38,771 bases of DNA from Lachnospiraceae bacterium (GCA_024684085.1 JAIKXM010000013.1:1-38771), one strand, 5' to 3'. Shown: positions 24,542 through 33,049, numbered from the stretch's first letter. Notes: generated by a model not told the origin, from the letters alone. Translations and numbers: made by a program.

Positions 24542-25414
24542 ATGAACAGGTATTTGAAGACATTTAAGATCCCGTTTATTCTGTCGATAGTGGTTATCAT
24601 ACTGACAGTGATCGGAAGTATCGCTGTTTCGTCAACTCATTCACCCAGGAATAACAGTGAGTTCACAACATCTCAGAGAGTATTTGATTATGCAGATAAG
24701 CTGAATGACGCTGATGAACAGAAGTTGAACGATACTATACATGAGTATGAAAAAAAAGCAAGGACTGACATTGTTGTCGTTATTCTCAATGAGAATCTGA
24801 CAGACTATGTCGAACGCAAGGACATTGTCGTGCCTGTCAGTGAGCAGGTTATGGTATATGCCGATGATTTTGCGGATGAAAATGCATTAGGGTATGACCA
24901 ACCTCACGGCAGTGCAGTAGTATTTGTGGATAATTGGAGCAGAGAGGCTGATGGACGCCTTTATTCATGGATATCAACGTCAGGTGATATGATTCATCTG
25001 CTTCCCAGATGGAAGGCAGAAGAGATCATGGACTCTTATCTGACACTGAATGATTACGCCGATTCCGCAACGATACTTAATGCATATACCAATGTAGTTC
25101 GTGGTATTGCCGGCAGAGGAAAGGGAGGCACGGTTCCTTATATCATGACCGATCCCCGTCTGCCACTTGGAATCGCTTTGGTCGTAGCGATCCTGTATAT
25201 AATAATTAATTGGAACAGTAAGGTGGCTGAAGTTACTGTCAGCAGTAAGACATATATCGATAACGGTGAGCCGAGATGGCTTCAGGAGATGGATGTATTC
25301 ATTAACAAGTCACTGAATTATACTATCATCAATCGCAGTAGCGGTGGCGGCGGAGGAGGATCGCATATCTCTTCCGGCGGTTTCAGTCATGGCGGTGGCG
25401 GACACTCCAGATGA
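24542..25414 (+). CDS. TPM-domain membrane protein (YgcG-like)
   Basis: A 290-aa protein with an N-terminal membrane or signal segment (about 9-31), an extracellular TPM domain beginning at QRVFDYADKLNDADEQKLNDTI (about 45-66), a second membrane helix near 210-228 (PLGIALVVAILYIIINW), and a Gly/Ser/His-rich tail ending GGGGHSR. TPM domains occur in the photosystem II repair phosphatase and in bacterial proteins of unclear function. ATG 24542 has GGGGGGAAG right before it; the in-frame start at 24515 lies inside the previous gene. The stop codon is in the first unit of a 21-bp tandem repeat. Function uncertain. Confidence 0.83.
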   Translation: MNRYLKTFKIPFILSIVVIILTVIGSIAVSSTHSPRNNSEFTTSQRVFDYADKLNDADEQKLNDTIHEYEKKARTDIVVVILNENLTDYVERKDIVVPVSEQVMVYADDFADENALGYDQPHGSAVVFVDNWSREADGRLYSWISTSGDMIHLLPRWKAEEIMDSYLTLNDYADSATILNAYTNVVRGIAGRGKGGTVPYIMTDPRLPLGIALVVAILYIIINWNSKVAEVTVSSKTYIDNGEPRWLQEMDVFINKSLNYTIINRSSGGGGGGSHISSGGFSHGGGGHSR

Positions 25415-25540
25415 TAAGCCGGGCACTCCAGGTGATAAGCCGGACACTCCAGATGATAAGCCGGGCACTTTGTGTGATAAGCTGTGCGCACTTTGTGTGA
25501 TAAGTTGCGCCGCTTTGGGTGATAAGGGTGATAAGCCGGT
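25400..25540. repeat. 21-bp tandem repeat at the 3' end of the TPM gene
   Basis: About five and a half units of 21 bp: near-identical units at 25400-25420, 25421-25441 and 25442-25462, then diverging units at 25463-25483 and 25484-25504 and a tail, all sharing TGATAAG. The TPM gene stops at TGA 25412-25414 in unit 1. In the +1 frame the repeat would encode a Pro/Asp/Lys/Gly heptad (DKPGTPG, DKPDTPD). The period is a multiple of three, so unit number would not change reading frames. Confidence 0.85.
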
Positions 25541-25575
25541 AGCGGATAAAAGATGTGAAGTTGTAAGGAACAATA

Positions 25576-27387
25576 ATGACAGATCAGAGTAAAATCAGGA
25601 ATTTTTGCATAGTGGCTCATATCGATCATGGTAAGTCCACTCTTGCAGACAGGATAATAGAGAAGACGGGGCTGTTGACCGAGCGTGAGATGCAGGAGCA
25701 GGTACTCGATAACATGGATATTGAGAGAGAAAGAGGCATCACGATCAAGGCGCAGACTGTAAGAACAGTATATAAAGCCGCTGACGGGGAGGAGTATATC
25801 TTCAATCTGATAGATACTCCCGGACATGTTGACTTCAATTATGAAGTGAGCCGTGCGCTTGCGGCGTGTGACGGCGCCATACTTGTGGTAGATGCGGCTC
25901 AGGGAATAGAGGCTCAGACGCTTGCCAATGTATATCTTGCATTGGATCATGATCTGGATGTTTTTCCGGTTATCAATAAGATAGATCTTCCAAGTGCGGA
26001 CCCCGAGAGGGTTATCGAAGAGATAGAAGATGTGATCGGAATAGAGGCTCAGGATGCTCCTCTTATAAGTGCCAAGAATGGTATAGGTATAGATGAAGTC
26101 CTTGAGGCGATAGTACATAAGATACCGGCACCGACCGGAGACGCCGATGCTCCGCTCAAGGCTCTTATCTTCGATTCGTTGTATGATTCATATCGTGGCG
26201 TTATCGTTTTTTGCAGGATAATGGACGGTCGTGTGGCCAAGGGAACACATATGAGGATGATGGCCACGGGAGCTGAAGCGGATGTTGTTGAAGTCGGTAC
26301 CTTCGGAGCAGGCCAGTTATTCCCCTGTGATGAACTGTCTGCCGGAATGGTAGGTTATATCACGGCGTCTATTAAGAATGTTAAGGATACTCAGGTCGGC
26401 GATACGATCACGGATGCGGCAAGACCATGCGAGGAAGCGCTTCCGGGTTATAAGAAGGTCAGATCCATGGTGTACTGCGGTCTTTATCCCGCAGATGGGG
26501 CAAAATATCCCGATCTTAGGGATGCGCTTGAGAAGTTACAGCTTAATGACGCGTCACTTCAATATGAGGCCGAGACTTCGGTTGCATTAGGCTTCGGATT
26601 CAGGTGTGGTTTTCTTGGATTGCTTCACCTTGAGATCATTCAGGAGAGACTTGAGAGAGAATACAACCTTGATCTTGTTACGACGGCTCCGGGCGTTGTA
26701 TATCATGTATGGAAGACAAACGGTGAGATGATAGAACTTACCAATCCTTCCAATCTGCCGGATCCTTCAGAGATCGAATATATGGAAGAGCCTATCGTGT
26801 CGGCAGAGATAATGGTGACTACCGAATTTGTCGGCGCGATAATGAATCTGTGTCAGGAGAGGCGCGGTCGCCATATAGGCATGGATTATATAGAGACATC
26901 GAGAGTGCTGCTTAAGTATGAGCTGCCTCTTAATGAGATAATATATGACTTCTTTGATGCGCTGAAGAGTCGTTCAAAGGGATATGCTTCCTTCGATTAT
27001 GAGCTTAAGGGGTATGAGAAGAGTGAACTTGTTAAGCTTGATATACTCATCAACCGTGAAGAGGTCGATGCACTGTCTTTCATCGTTCATAAGGAGAATG
27101 CATATGAGCGCGGACGTAAGATGTGTGAGAAGCTTAAGGATGAGATTCCCAGACATATGTTTGAGATACCCATTCAGGCTGCTGTCGGCGGTAAGATAAT
27201 TGCCCGTGAGACAGTTAAAGCAGTCAGAAAGGACGTTCTTGCCAAGTGTTACGGCGGTGATATAACACGTAAGAAGAAGCTGCTCGAGAAGCAGAAGGAA
27301 GGCAAGAAGCGTATGCGTCAGATAGGTAATGTAGAGATACCTCAGAAGGCTTTCATGAGTGTTCTGAAGCTTGATAATGATAATTAA
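25576..27387 (+). CDS. lepA: Elongation factor 4 (back-translocating GTPase)
   Basis: A 603-aa translational GTPase acting on the ribosome, with EF-G-like domains and the LepA-specific C-terminal domain. The G motifs are AHIDHGKST (G1, about 14-22), RGITIK (G2), DTPGHVDF (G3) and NKID (G4). The C-terminal block [26 protein letters not shown] is a LepA hallmark. Length matches the family (about 600). It starts at ATG 25576, preceded by AAGGA. It is followed by hemW after about 185 bases, a pairing conserved in many Firmicutes. Confidence 0.97.
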   Translation: MTDQSKIRNFCIVAHIDHGKSTLADRIIEKTGLLTEREMQEQVLDNMDIERERGITIKAQTVRTVYKAADGEEYIFNLIDTPGHVDFNYEVSRALAACDGAILVVDAAQGIEAQTLANVYLALDHDLDVFPVINKIDLPSADPERVIEEIEDVIGIEAQDAPLISAKNGIGIDEVLEAIVHKIPAPTGDADAPLKALIFDSLYDSYRGVIVFCRIMDGRVAKGTHMRMMATGAEADVVEVGTFGAGQLFPCDELSAGMVGYITASIKNVKDTQVGDTITDAARPCEEALPGYKKVRSMVYCGLYPADGAKYPDLRDALEKLQLNDASLQYEAETSVALGFGFRCGFLGLLHLEIIQERLEREYNLDLVTTAPGVVYHVWKTNGEMIELTNPSNLPDPSEIEYMEEPIVSAEIMVTTEFVGAIMNLCQERRGRHIGMDYIETSRVLLKYELPLNEIIYDFFDALKSRSKGYASFDYELKGYEKSELVKLDILINREEVDALSFIVHKENAYERGRKMCEKLKDEIPRHMFEIPIQAAVGGKIIARETVKAVRKDVLAKCYGGDITRKKKLLEKQKEGKKRMRQIGNVEIPQKAFMSVLKLDNDN

Positions 27388-27478
27388 GCGCATACCTTGA
27401 AATATAGGTATTGGTGTGATAATAGCTGTTTGTATATGATCATGGCACATATGGCTTTGATCTTGTGATCTGTATATT

Positions 27479-27561
27479 TTTAGCACGATACAAAAAGACG
27501 CCGGTGGACGTTTACTTGATTTAATGGCTTGTGAACTGTTTATTTAGCACGGTACAAAAAG
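27479..27561. repeat. 19-bp direct repeat upstream of hemW
   Basis: TTTAGCACGATACAAAAAG at 27479-27497 recurs with one change (A to G) at 27543-27561, offset 64 bases. The second copy provides the AAAAAGG ribosome binding site of hemW. The sequence between copies is not repeated. Confidence 0.7.
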
Positions 27562-27571
27562 GTAACAACAT

Positions 27572-28762
27572 ATGCAGGGTGAAAGAACAGAGGCAATGGA
27601 ATTATATATACATATACCGTTCTGTGTCAGAAAATGTAATTACTGCGATTTCTTATCGGCACCGGCAACCGGTGCGGAAATTGACAGATATGTCAGTTGC
27701 CTGTGCAGAGAGATAAGGATGTCACCGGAACCCGATGATGTTCCGATCCCCGCAGAACGGGTAGATACCATATTCATCGGTGGCGGTACACCTTCGCTTC
27801 TGACAGCTTCACAGCTTAAGAAGATCATGGAGGTTGTGAGAGAGAATTATGAAGTGGCTCAGGATGCTGAGATCACAATCGAGTGCAATCCCGGTACGGT
27901 CGATCTTGACAAACTTAAGGCTATTAAGGAACTTGGTATCAACAGACTGAGCATAGGTCTTCAGGCAACCGATAACGAGAGCCTTAAGTGTCTCGGCAGG
28001 ATACATGATCTTAACGACTTTCTTGAGACTTATGCGAATGCAAGGAAGGTTGGATTCGATAATATCAATATCGATATCATGAGCGCGATACCGGGGCAGA
28101 CGGTGGAAGCTTACAGAGAGACTTTGAATAAGGTTATTGAACTTAAGCCGGAACATATATCGGCATACAGCCTTATCATAGAAGAGAATACCCCATTCTA
28201 TGATATCTACGGAGAAGACGGTGAGCTCAACGGACATCCGTCTCTTCCTTCCGAAGATGATGAGAGGCAGATGTATTACGATACCCGTGAGATGCTCTCT
28301 GAAGCGGGATATCACAGATATGAGATATCCAATTACGCCCGTGAAGGTTACGAGTGTCGTCACAATAACGGTTATTGGACAGGCAGAGATTATCTTGGAG
28401 TCGGTATCGGAGCCGCTTCGCTTATAGACGGAGTAAGATTCAGTAATGTTGACAGCCTTAAGGAATACCTGGCCATATATAATCCCGACAGGGATTATGT
28501 TGAACCTTATCATGTGAGTATTGATAAACTCAGTAAAAGCGATCGAGAGGAAGAGTTCATGTTCCTGGGACTCAGGAGATGTGAGGGCGTTGACAGGACT
28601 GACTGGATGAGGCGCTTCGGCTGCGATATGGATTCGGTATACGGATCGGTGATCGCGAAACTTACAGAGCAGGGACTTCTTGAGTCTGAGGTTGATCGCC
28701 TGAGGCTTACGGATAAGGGGATCGATGTAAGCAATATAGTACTCGCCAATTTTTTACAATAG
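27572..28762 (+). CDS. hemW: Heme chaperone HemW (radical SAM)
   Basis: A 396-aa radical SAM protein of the HemN/HemW family. The cluster-binding motif CVRKCNYCDF supplies C18, C22 and C25 (CxxxCxxC), and the family markers GGGTPS, IECNPGT, GINRLSIGLQ and the C-terminal EEFMFLGLR block are clear. Its size and position after lepA favour HemW, a heme-delivery protein, over the true coproporphyrinogen dehydrogenase HemN. ATG 27572 has AAAAAGG 9 bases upstream; ATG 27596 gives a more typical N-terminus, MELYIHIPFC, but its AGAGG is only 2 bases away. Either is possible. A promoter for rpsT follows. Confidence 0.92.
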   Translation: MQGERTEAMELYIHIPFCVRKCNYCDFLSAPATGAEIDRYVSCLCREIRMSPEPDDVPIPAERVDTIFIGGGTPSLLTASQLKKIMEVVRENYEVAQDAEITIECNPGTVDLDKLKAIKELGINRLSIGLQATDNESLKCLGRIHDLNDFLETYANARKVGFDNINIDIMSAIPGQTVEAYRETLNKVIELKPEHISAYSLIIEENTPFYDIYGEDGELNGHPSLPSEDDERQMYYDTREMLSEAGYHRYEISNYAREGYECRHNNGYWTGRDYLGVGIGAASLIDGVRFSNVDSLKEYLAIYNPDRDYVEPYHVSIDKLSKSDREEEFMFLGLRRCEGVDRTDWMRRFGCDMDSVYGSVIAKLTEQGLLESEVDRLRLTDKGIDVSNIVLANFLQ

Positions 28763-28780
28763 ATCCAATTGCTCAATGCC

Positions 28781-28822
28781 TTGACAAAGCGACAAAAAAA
28801 TTGTGAGTAAAAACTTTGTCAA
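28781..28822. promoter_or_regulatory. Inverted repeat between hemW and rpsT
   Basis: TTGACAAAG (28781-28789) and CTTTGTCAA (28814-28822) are perfect 9-bp inverted arms separated by 24 bases, 18 bases upstream of the rpsT -35 box. The inner part also has CAAAAAAATTG symmetry. No T-run follows, so it is not a typical terminator. It might be a binding site or a remnant hairpin. Confidence 0.45.
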
Positions 28823-28839
28823 AAACATGCGAAAAGCAG

Positions 28840-28868
28840 TTGACTTATAGATAAGTGAAGGATATAAT
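28840..28868 (+). promoter_or_regulatory. Strong promoter of rpsT
   Basis: TTGACT at 28840-28845 and a perfect TATAAT at 28863-28868 with a 17-base spacer. The leader from about 28875 to 28946 contains GGTAGA (28886-28891 region) paired with TCTGCC (28905-28910 region) around a C/G-rich middle, a possible site for feedback by S20 protein. Confidence 0.8.
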
Positions 28869-28946
28869 ATATTTTGCGTGTGTGGTAGAACGTCCGTGTC
28901 CGGGTCTGCCAGATACTTGTACATAATAGTATAGGAGGTGTAGATC

Positions 28947-29210
28947 TTGGCTAATATTAAATCTGCAAAGAAGAGAGTATTGATCAGCAATGCGAACGCA
29001 GAGCACAACAAGGCGATCAGATCAGCTGTTAAGACTTCTGTTAAGAAGGTATACGCTGCAATCGATGCTGAGGATAAGGCTGCTGCACAGGCTGCTTTAA
29101 TAAATGCCACAGCTACAATGGACAAGGCAACATCGAAGGGTGTATATCATAAGAATACAACTTCAAGAAAGATTTCACGCCTGTCTAAAGCTGTTAACAA
29201 CATGGCATAA
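28947..29210 (+). CDS. rpsT: 30S ribosomal protein S20 (TTG start)
   Basis: An 87-aa basic helical protein that binds 16S rRNA early in 30S assembly. The start MANIKSAKKRVLISNANAEHN and the end NTTSRKISRLSKAVNNMA are typical of S20. The start codon is TTG at 28947, the only frame-compatible start behind the strong ATAGGAGGTG site at 28931-28940. In E. coli, S20 also uses a TTG (UUG) start that matters for autoregulation, so the rare start may be functional here. It has its own promoter and terminator, separate from lepA-hemW. Confidence 0.96.
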   Translation: MANIKSAKKRVLISNANAEHNKAIRSAVKTSVKKVYAAIDAEDKAAAQAALINATATMDKATSKGVYHKNTTSRKISRLSKAVNNMA

Positions 29211-29268
29211 TCGATCGTTCGGATACAACCGTATCGAGCGGAATCTAAAATTGATATTTTTGAACTTT

Positions 29269-29298
29269 AACCCACGGCCCGTCATCCGTGGGTTTTTT
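29269..29298 (+). terminator. Rho-independent terminator of rpsT
   Basis: AACCCACGG (29269-29277) pairs with CCGTGGGTT (29286-29294) over an 8-base loop, followed by TTTTTT up to 29298. It is a compact, strong terminator about 60 bases after rpsT. Confidence 0.9.
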
Positions 29299-29335
29299 GT
29301 GGTTTGCGCGCCATGGGCGCGCAAACCACAAAAAA
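29293..29335. repeat. Perfect 20-bp inverted repeat after the rpsT terminator
   Basis: The sequence TTTTTT-GTGGTTTGCGCGCC (29293-29312), ATG, GGCGCGCAAACCAC-AAAAAA (29316-29335) is perfectly palindromic except for the 3-base centre. On both strands the T-run precedes the stem, so it is not itself a terminator. Its right end merges with a dispersed 24-bp repeat at 29330-29353. Confidence 0.85.
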
Positions 29336-29353
29336 CGCTCCGCTAAGGATGCG
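29330..29353. repeat. Dispersed 24-bp intergenic repeat, copy 1
   Basis: Six A residues followed by CGCTCCGCTAAGGATGCG. An identical 24-base copy is at 36821-36844, 7.5 kb away, also in an intergenic region next to palindromic sequence. Confidence 0.85.
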
Positions 29354-29454
29354 AATGTAATAGCTTCTTTTGTTGCTGCCCGGAGTGGCGCAATTATGTG
29401 AAAATTATCATAAAAAATGAATCATTTTTTATAATTTTAAAACAAAGGAAATTA
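29354..29454. other. AT-rich non-coding stretch before the pilT promoter
   Basis: No gene is visible. It contains AT-rich symmetrical stretches (AAAATTAT and ATAATTTT around 29401-29440) and runs into the pilT promoter. Confidence 0.5.
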
Positions 29455-29483
29455 TTGTCTGTTTTTCCAAAATGTTTTATACT
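29455..29483 (+). promoter_or_regulatory. Promoter of pilT
   Basis: TTGTCT at 29455-29460 and TATACT at 29478-29483 with a 17-base spacer. The leader of about 125 bases before ATG 29615 has a CTACA/TGTAG pairing near 29496-29520. I do not see the conserved core of a cyclic-di-GMP riboswitch. Confidence 0.7.
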
Positions 29484-29614
29484 ATTGAGTAAGGCTACAG
29501 ATGCATTTGGGCCTTGTAGAGGGGGCAGTTTAATAAGGAATATGATTTCTTCTTAAGGAAGATATGCATAGAATCAAGAAGTCCTATCACAGGTAGGCAG
29601 GAAAGGGGTACGGT

Positions 29615-30679
29615 ATGATTAATTACACTATAGAAGATGTATTAGCTACAGCCGTCGAAAATGGAGCATCCGACGTACATATTACAGTTGGAATCCCACC
29701 TAAAATGCGTGTTAACGGTAGACTTGTCCCGATGTTATATGACAGACTGTTACCGCCTGATACTGAGCAGCTGCTCTACAGTATCCTTAATGATTATCAG
29801 AAGAAGAGATTTGAAGAGAAAGGCGAGACTGACTTCTCATTCTCAATGGATGAGATGGGAAGATATCGAATCAACGCTTACCATCAGCGTGGTACCTGCG
29901 CAATGGCTATCCGTCTTGTAAGCCCGGATATTCCTCAGCCTGAGAATCTGGGTATTCCCAGTTCGGTAGTAGATCTGTATCAGAGGAAGAGAGGTCTTAT
30001 CCTTGTAACAGGACCTACAGGTTCAGGTAAGTCAACATCGCTTGCGGCCATCATAGATAAGATCAACAGATATCGAGAAGCTCATGTTATAACACTGGAG
30101 GACCCTATCGAGTACCTTCACAGACATGACAAGTCGATCGTCAATCAGCGAGAGGTTGGTATGGATACACTCTCATATGCCAATGCCTTAAGAGCTGCCC
30201 TTCGAGAAGATCCCGATGTCATTCTCGTAGGAGAGATGCGAGACCTTGAGACAATTTCAGTTGCCATAACCGCAGCCGAGACAGGACACCTGGTTCTTTC
30301 AACATTGCATACCATCGGTGCTGCAAGTACCATCGACCGTGTGATCGACGTATTCCCGCCTCATCAGCAGCAGCAGATCAGAGTTCAGCTGGCTAACGTA
30401 CTTGAGGCCGTTATATCACAGCAGTTGATGCCTACATATGACGGTAATGGACGAGTAGCTGCCTTTGAGGTTATGCATGTAAACAGTGCGGTTCGTAACC
30501 TTATCCGTGAAGGTAAGTCACATCAGCTTACAAGCGTAATGCAGACTAACCGTAAGTCCGGAATGGTCACCATGGACGAGGCAATTGCCCAGCTGTATTA
30601 TTCCAATACTATCAACAAGGAGACGGCTGTTCAGTATGCCGTTGATCCTGAAGCAATGGAACAGAAACTGTTTAGTTAA
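29615..30679 (+). CDS. pilT: Type IV pilus retraction ATPase PilT
   Basis: A 354-aa secretion-type ATPase that powers pilus retraction. The Walker A loop is GPTGSGKS at 133-140 (K139). An acidic Asp box (VITLEDPIEYLH), a Walker B (DPDVILVGEMRDLET) and a His box (TGHLVLSTLHT) follow in order. The length and the N-terminus VLATAVENGASDVHITVGIPPKMRVNG fit PilT rather than the longer PilB. AGGAAAGGGG precedes ATG 29615. It is single, with its own promoter and terminator and no pilin or pilus assembly gene adjacent; the rest of the machine must be elsewhere. Confidence 0.93.
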   Translation: MINYTIEDVLATAVENGASDVHITVGIPPKMRVNGRLVPMLYDRLLPPDTEQLLYSILNDYQKKRFEEKGETDFSFSMDEMGRYRINAYHQRGTCAMAIRLVSPDIPQPENLGIPSSVVDLYQRKRGLILVTGPTGSGKSTSLAAIIDKINRYREAHVITLEDPIEYLHRHDKSIVNQREVGMDTLSYANALRAALREDPDVILVGEMRDLETISVAITAAETGHLVLSTLHTIGAASTIDRVIDVFPPHQQQQIRVQLANVLEAVISQQLMPTYDGNGRVAAFEVMHVNSAVRNLIREGKSHQLTSVMQTNRKSGMVTMDEAIAQLYYSNTINKETAVQYAVDPEAMEQKLFS

Positions 30680-30683
30680 GATG

Positions 30684-30718
30684 AAAAAGAGCGGTATATT
30701 CAGTTGCCGCTCTTTTTT
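30684..30718 (+). terminator. Rho-independent terminator of pilT
   Basis: AAAAAGAGCGG (30684-30694) pairs with CCGCTCTTTTT (30707-30717), a 12-base loop, and the T-run ends the stem. It lies 4 bases after the pilT stop. Confidence 0.9.
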
Positions 30719-30844
30719 CAGGTGAAGAGTACGGAGACGTACGTACAACAATAAGTGTAAGCCGGGGCTGCCCCTGATCGGATCGGGTTAGATATTCTAT
30801 GAGAAAACGGAGCAGGGAACAGACTTGGCACAGGGGGAATGATC

Positions 30845-33049
30845 ATGAGAATGTTAAAGTCAGGCATTGCGCTGATCCTTGCTTTGTCATTGGCAGGATG
30901 CGGTGTCGGTGCCGGTAATGATGAAGTGACGCAGACTTTTGATGCCAATGAGAATACTGCCGCTGTGGTAAAAAATGGGGAATATGTGCCTGACGAAGGG
31001 TCGCATGATTTCTCGAATACCGATGGCGATCAGGCAGACCCCGGAATCGAAAGAGCGGGGTATAAGCTTGTCTGGAGCGATGAGTTTGGCGGAGATTACA
31101 AGGATGATAATGTAGATCCTGTGACGGGGCTTGATCTTGATATGTGGTCTCCTCAGCTGGGTGACGGAACCACCGATTGCGGTCTTCAGGGTTGGGGCAA
31201 CAATGAGCTCCAGTGTTATACTGCCGATCCGGCTAATATTGGTGTCAATGAGGATCTGGACGGTGACGGACAGGGAGACGGGTATCTTAGGATAACCGCT
31301 CAGTATGAAGAGGCTAAGTATAAGTATGCGGATGAGTCGGAAAAGGAATATACATCTGCGAGACTCAGGACGACATCCCCGGATGCCGCTCTTTTTACCA
31401 CGACGTACGGATATGTGGAGGCGAGGATAGCACTTCCCTGTGTTAAGGGAGCGTGGCCGGCCTTCTGGATGCTGCCGGAGAGCAAGAATATATACGGAAC
31501 GTGGCCGGTGTCCGGCGAGATCGATATCATGGAGACGACCGGTATCAATACGGAGATGGCTTGCGGAACTCTTCACTGGGGCGCGCCGACTCATGTATAT
31601 AAGGGAAGCGGATATGTGAAGCTGGATTCGGATATAAGCAGGTTCCACACATATGCAGTTAACTGGGAGCCGGGGCGTATCGCATGGATATATGACGGAA
31701 AAGAGATCGCGGCTCTGGCTGATTGGGAGAGCGGCTTTGCGGGAGCATCTTCGAATCTGGCGTTTGATGCACCTTTTGATACTCCTTTTTATCTGATCCT
31801 TAATCTGGCTGTTGATTCGGGACGTTTCGGCGGATCTGACAATTATGCCGATTTTAAGGGCAAAGCAGATATGTTCGTCGATTATGTAAGAGTCTTCAAG
31901 GCGGATGAAGGTTATGCGGATTCGGTAGTAAAAGGCGATAATAGTGATCAGTCTTCGGACTGGAAGCAATATGAAGGAGTGGCTCAGATCGCACCGATCA
32001 CGATGGATTGTGTAGTGAATGATGTGCCAAACGGTAATGTGAATGCCATCGAGCCTGACGGCAATGCCGATCCTGCGAAGTGGTATCTTGCTTATCAGAA
32101 TGATTCCAAGAACGCTACGGCTGAGGCGGTGGATATAGACGGAACTGCATGGGCTAAAGTCGGCGTTAATTCGGTCGGAAGTCAGAATTATTCGACCCAG
32201 CTTATCGGTCATTATAATGCGATGAGCGGTTTCACTTACAGGATATCATTTGATGCTTTTGCGACCAACAGTATGGTGGGTAAGAAGGTGAACTGTTCTT
32301 CCAAGGAATGGAAGGGCTGGAGTACCTTTGGAACTACTGATTTCGAACTTGGCGCAGAACCTGAACATTTTGCTTTTTATATCAATCAGACAGATGATTT
32401 TGAGGATTGCAGGATCGAATTCAATCTGGGCTCGGTAGGCCTGGGTGAAGTGTACATCTCCAATGTGGATGTTCAGATAGTAGATCCCGCAGAAGCCTCT
32501 GAGGATAATGCTCCTCATAAGATGCTGAAGAAGGGCAATTATATCTATAACGGTGATTTCAGTCAGGGAGAAGGCAGGGTAAAATATTGGGAGACAGATG
32601 ACAACACTGTCATAAATGTTCCGAGGTTCACTACCGAAGCTCTGAGCGATAAGGATGTTAAGGTTATGGATGTAGCCTCAAGACTTATCGGTGAGACTGA
32701 AGACGGATATAAGTATTATGAAAGAAGAGCCGAGATCACTTCTCAGGGGGATGCCTTTATATATCAGCCTAAGATGAATATCCCCGCCGGAGATTATGTA
32801 TTGACTTTTGATATTAAGTCGGATGAGGACCTGAATATTGAGGCGGATATATGCAGGATCACGGATAAAGATGTGTTGACGGTTAAGTCGGCTTCAGCGT
32901 CTGCGGCGTATTCTGCCGAGGATGGTCTTAAGAGTGTGGAACTTAACATCAGTCTAAAGGAAGATGTGGAAGATACGGCACTTGGCCTGAGGTTCGAAGG
33001 GGCAAGGAAGGTGTGGCTTGATAATGTGTCCCTCAAGGCCGGGGAGTAG
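30845..33049 (+). CDS. Secreted GH16 beta-glucanase lipoprotein
   Basis: A 734-aa exported enzyme likely to cut beta-1,3 or beta-1,3-1,4 glucans (laminarin or mixed-linkage glucan type). The N-terminus MRMLKSGIALILALSLAGCG is a lipoprotein signal with the lipobox LAGC at 16-19. The GH16 domain spans about 65-360 and contains EIDIME with nucleophile E225, D227 and acid/base E230. Two C-terminal segments, about 380-555 and 570-730, resemble CBM4/9 beta-sandwich carbohydrate-binding modules (second one starting YNGDFSQGEG). ATG 30845 is favoured: AGGGGGA is 6 bases upstream, whereas an ATG at 30839 directly abuts it. Nearby genes are not glycan genes, so it is an orphan of a utilisation system. 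Exact substrate is not readable. Confidence 0.9.
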   Translation: MRMLKSGIALILALSLAGCGVGAGNDEVTQTFDANENTAAVVKNGEYVPDEGSHDFSNTDGDQADPGIERAGYKLVWSDEFGGDYKDDNVDPVTGLDLDMWSPQLGDGTTDCGLQGWGNNELQCYTADPANIGVNEDLDGDGQGDGYLRITAQYEEAKYKYADESEKEYTSARLRTTSPDAALFTTTYGYVEARIALPCVKGAWPAFWMLPESKNIYGTWPVSGEIDIMETTGINTEMACGTLHWGAPTHVYKGSGYVKLDSDISRFHTYAVNWEPGRIAWIYDGKEIAALADWESGFAGASSNLAFDAPFDTPFYLILNLAVDSGRFGGSDNYADFKGKADMFVDYVRVFKADEGYADSVVKGDNSDQSSDWKQYEGVAQIAPITMDCVVNDVPNGNVNAIEPDGNADPAKWYLAYQNDSKNATAEAVDIDGTAWAKVGVNSVGSQNYSTQLIGHYNAMSGFTYRISFDAFATNSMVGKKVNCSSKEWKGWSTFGTTDFELGAEPEHFAFYINQTDDFEDCRIEFNLGSVGLGEVYISNVDVQIVDPAEASEDNAPHKMLKKGNYIYNGDFSQGEGRVKYWETDDNTVINVPRFTTEALSDKDVKVMDVASRLIGETEDGYKYYERRAEITSQGDAFIYQPKMNIPAGDYVLTFDIKSDEDLNIEADICRITDKDVLTVKSASASAAYSAEDGLKSVELNISLKEDVEDTALGLRFEGARKVWLDNVSLKAGE

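Noticed and set aside
25400-25540. CRISPR array or integration site
   Set aside because: A contiguous 21-bp tandem repeat without spacers, continuous with a gene end.
25387-26118. A 243-codon minus-strand open frame opposite lepA and the 21-bp repeats
   Set aside because: Its repetitive HLECPAY-type end simply reads the 21-bp repeat backwards; it overlaps lepA and has no family match.
29484-29614. Cyclic-di-GMP riboswitch in the pilT leader
   Set aside because: The leader has a short CTACA/TGTAG pairing but lacks the conserved core sequences and tetraloop-receptor I would expect.
30887-32212. A 441-codon minus-strand open frame opposite the GH16 gene
   Set aside because: Ile/Arg-rich shadow of a confirmed gene with clear catalytic residues on the other strand.
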